NCBI GenBank assembly: GCA_036571765.1
Contig: BROE01000007.1
Coordinates: 7,598,796 to 7,662,795 of the forward strand
Direction of reading: 5' to 3'
Source: Plecoglossus altivelis
Lineage: Eukaryota > Chordata > Actinopteri > Osmeriformes > Plecoglossidae
Length of the DNA: 64,000 bases
Below, piece by piece: positions 61,199 to 64,000 of this stretch. The position numbers were made by a program, and so were the translations under genes. Below the pieces are notes generated by a model. It was not told the origin of the DNA and searched no databases. It saw only the letters and a list, made by a program, of their open reading frames with translations. Every line of letters starts with the position of its first letter. The first letter of the stretch is position 1.

Positions 61199-63402
61199 CT
61201 GCCCCCCGGAGACACAGGACAGAGAAGGTTAGTTCCTACACCAGAGACAACAACTACACATGAGTTTCAGAATCACTGGAGGCATTACTGTAATGAGAAA
61301 GGATGGATAGGGAGAAGACTGGTCCTGAGAAATTGCTACGTGAAGAACACAGAGAGAGGGAGGGAGAGATAGAGAAGGAGAGAGAGAGGGAGAGATAGAG
61401 AAGGAGAGAGAGAGGGAGAGAGAGAGGGAGAAGGAGAGAGGGTTTTTAGCCCTTGTCGCCCAGACTGTGTGTGTTCTTCTGTCCATCACAGGCTGATGCT
61501 CTATAAAGTTGCAGTTGAGTGACAGTCCTTTGAGGTGTCGTCGTGACAACCTCCATTTACTTCACTGTTATCAGAGTTGCCGCAGCGACAGGGATCTGTG
61601 TCATTCTGGCCAGGGGAATGCCTACGCTGAGCCCTCTGGGAAATGGAGTGCAGTGAGAGGACCGAGACTGCAGGAGCAGGAGGAGGCCGTTACAGCAGGA
61701 GCAGCAGTTAGTAGAGGAGACGGACAGATAAGAGGAGGAGGGAGGGAGGGAGGGAGCCTTCATGTACATAATGAATTCAAAGAACAGGGAGAGGAGGGAG
61801 AGAGGGATGAAGTGATGGAGGGATGGAAAGATAGAGGGATGAAGAGATGATGTCAGCTAAACCTGCCTGGGGGTAGGCTCAATCAATGAGAGAGAACTGC
61901 TGAAGACAGCGAGAGAGGGAGAGAGGGGGAGGAAGAGATGAGGAAGGGGTAGGGAGGAAAGGAAGGAGGGAAGGAAGATAGGAAGGGGAGAGTGGGGTAT
62001 GGAAGGGTAGGGAGGGAGGGAAGGAAGGAAGGAGGGAAGGGTAGGCAGGATGGGAGGTAGGGAGGGATGAGGGAGGGAAGGAGGGAGGGAAGGAAGGAAG
62101 GGGAGGAAGAAATGAGGGAGGGGGGAGGGGGAAGAGAGGAGGGATGGGGAAGGAGGGAGTAAAGGAAGGGGCAAGGGAATGAGTGGCGGAGAGATTAGGA
62201 GAGGAGAATAGGACAGACGGGGTGGGATGAAGAGAAAAAGGGATGGCAGAAGGAGGTGAAAGGATGGAGGGAAAAGTAAATGAGAAGAGTGTACAGAGGG
62301 AAGGTGCGTGTGTGTGCTGATTACAGCAAACTGAGAGTGTGAGGAAGGATAAAAGCATGGCCACTTCACACAAGTCGTGCACCCGTGAGTGTGCATGTCT
62401 GTGCATGTGTGTAAAGGTGTGTGTGTGTGTGTGTTTAACAGCAAAGTGGTCATATCAATCATTGGAGGGTGGCAGACTGCAACCTTGTTATGATAAAGCA
62501 CACACATACAGGCACTTAGTCCCATGCCTACCCTCAATCCTGAACACATTCACAACACTCACATTCCGTAGGGGTTTGTTGTGTGCAGGACAAATGGATG
62601 GTCCCAGGCACAGGGGTAATTGGCCCTCATGTCCCCCCTCTCTGGGCTCTGTCTCCTGGTAGGACAGGCTAGGCAAGGCCCAGGTCCAGCCGGCCCACTG
62701 GGCCTCTGTCATCAGTCATGAGCCCAGGCATGGACCCTCACTGGAGAGCCCAGGCTCTGAGTAAATGAGTAAACGCACACTTCTACCCTCTCTTTTCCTC
62801 AGCACCCAGCTCCCCTCCCCTCTGGTGTACCTTCCTTCCCTGGCCCCTCCATCATGTTTAACGTGTCTCCCCTCCCTCCCACCCTCTCCTCCCTCCCATC
62901 CTCCCTCCCACCCTCTCCTCCCTCCCATCCTCCCTCCCCCCTTCTCCCAGCCCAGCTAAGCAGTCTTCCACTCACTTTGCAATTTAATTTGTGGTTTAAT
63001 TTGTCTAAATTGCATGTTAATGACACTGCAGCTCATCTGGTTTATGTCTTCTGTTCCAGTAGAGGAGCCAGACCGAGCTGAGCCAGGCCGAGACAGGCCG
63101 AGCCAGGCTATACTGGCCTTGTTGGTTCTAACTTTAATTTGCATTGGAAATGGAATAGGATTAGGTCGTATGTAGATAAACTGTTTAGTTCCCTTTAGTG
63201 GTAGAAAGATCCCGACAGTACTGCAGAAGTAGTGCGTGTGTGCATTGAGCCATATACCAGTTATTGTGTGTGTACTGGCTATAGCTTAGGAGTGGTGTGT
63301 TAGTGTATGTGTGTGAGCTGGTGATAGTATAGCAGTAATGTGTGAGTGTGCCTGTGTGTGTGTGTGTGAGAAAGAGAGAGAGAGCTGGCTATAGTGCAGC
63401 AG

Positions 63403-63437
<35 letters not shown>

Positions 63438-63829
63438 CTGGCTGTAGTGCAGCAGTAGTGTGTGTGTGTGTGTGTGTGTGAGTGTGTGTGTGAGCTGGCT
63501 GTAGTGCAGCAGTAGTGTGTGTGAGTGTGAGTGTGTGTGTGAGTGTGTGTGTGTGAGCTGGCTGTAGTGCAGCAGTAGTGTGTGTGTGTGTGTGCGTGTG
63601 TGTGTGTGTGTGTGAGCTGGCTGTAGTGCAGCAGTAGTGTGTGCGTGTGTGTGTGGGTGTGTGTGTGTGTGTGAGCTGGCTGTAGTGCAGCAGAATGTGA
63701 AGGTGTGTAGTGGCGTCCGTGTCTCTGTACTGTGACCACAGAGCAGTGAGGCAGTCAGAGGAGGTAATTACATGAACATTATCATACACAAGCAGCCTTG
63801 GTATCCCCTGCTCTCCCTGATGCTGTGTA

Positions 63830-63878
<49 letters not shown>

Positions 63879-64000
63879 GGGAGAGAGGGTGAGAGGGGGA
63901 GGGAGGGAGGGAGAGATGGAGAGAGAGGGGGGGAGAGAAAGAGAGAGAGAGGGAGAGAAAGAGAGAGAGAGAGGGAGAGAGAGAGAGAGAGAGAGAAAGG
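61199..64000 (-). other. RBFOX3: RBFOX3 intron upstream of the RRM exon
   Basis: No further exon was recognised. GA-rich stretches occupy 61345-61440, 61905-62160 and 63837-64000; CT-rich DNA lies at 62870-62945. The N-terminal RBFOX3 coding exons should be further right, outside the window. Confidence 0.65.
63370..63690. repeat. ~65-bp minisatellite with embedded GT runs
   Basis: Six copies of gagctggctgtagtgcagca gtagtgtg, each followed by a GT run of different length. Period is about 60-67 bp, varying with the GT run. Confidence 0.93.

Overview
The window is nuclear DNA from a ray-finned fish. The evidence is two intron-containing vertebrate genes with GT-AG junctions, very dense CA/GA/GT microsatellites and minisatellites, and nuclear copies of fish-like mitochondrial DNA. 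A salmonid or close relative is plausible from the mitochondrial fragments, but this is inference and was not tested by alignment. There is no bacterial-type gene organisation.

Layout. (1) About 1.47-3.47 kb, plus strand: all four coding exons of C1QTNF1 (CTRP1), a secreted collagen/C1q-domain protein; the spliced product is 298 residues and every exon phase agrees. (2) About 3.9-8.8 kb: an insertion-rich interval. It holds nuclear mitochondrial segments (NUMTs) from ND5, ND2, COX2, tRNA-Lys, ATP8, ATP6 and COX3, a broken endogenous-retrovirus envelope gene on the minus strand, a 43-bp minisatellite, and a 39-bp triplication inside the ATP6 copy. (3) About 8.8-27.6 kb: non-coding DNA with simple repeats, a LINE-like 3' tail, a 1.6-kb TG/GA array and a small CpG-rich patch. 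Its right end is probably the 3' UTR of the next gene. (4) About 27.6-61.2 kb, minus strand: the 3' two-thirds of RBFOX3 (NeuN), with ten exon pieces carrying the complete RRM and the whole C-terminal domain (726 nt including the stop, 241 residues). The N-terminal exons lie beyond the right edge. (5) 61.2-64 kb: RBFOX3 intron sequence with purine-rich and GT-rich repeats.

The two genes are convergent (C1QTNF1 on plus, RBFOX3 on minus), as I recall for human 17q25.3. ENGASE, which I recall lying between them in human, is not visible here. The genes are not known to act together: C1QTNF1 is a secreted hormone-like factor and RBFOX3 a neuronal splicing regulator that binds (U)GCAUG. UGCAUG motifs near several RBFOX3 exons fit the auto/cross-regulation known for this family.

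The most unusual structures are the shuffled NUMT cluster abutting the retroviral env remnant, and a 51-bp tandem repeat that has copied the 3' splice site of an RBFOX3 coding exon four times. A ~339-bp tandem block interrupted by an assembly gap (N at 41367-41500) is also notable. Most long open frames in the window are translations of microsatellites and were not annotated.
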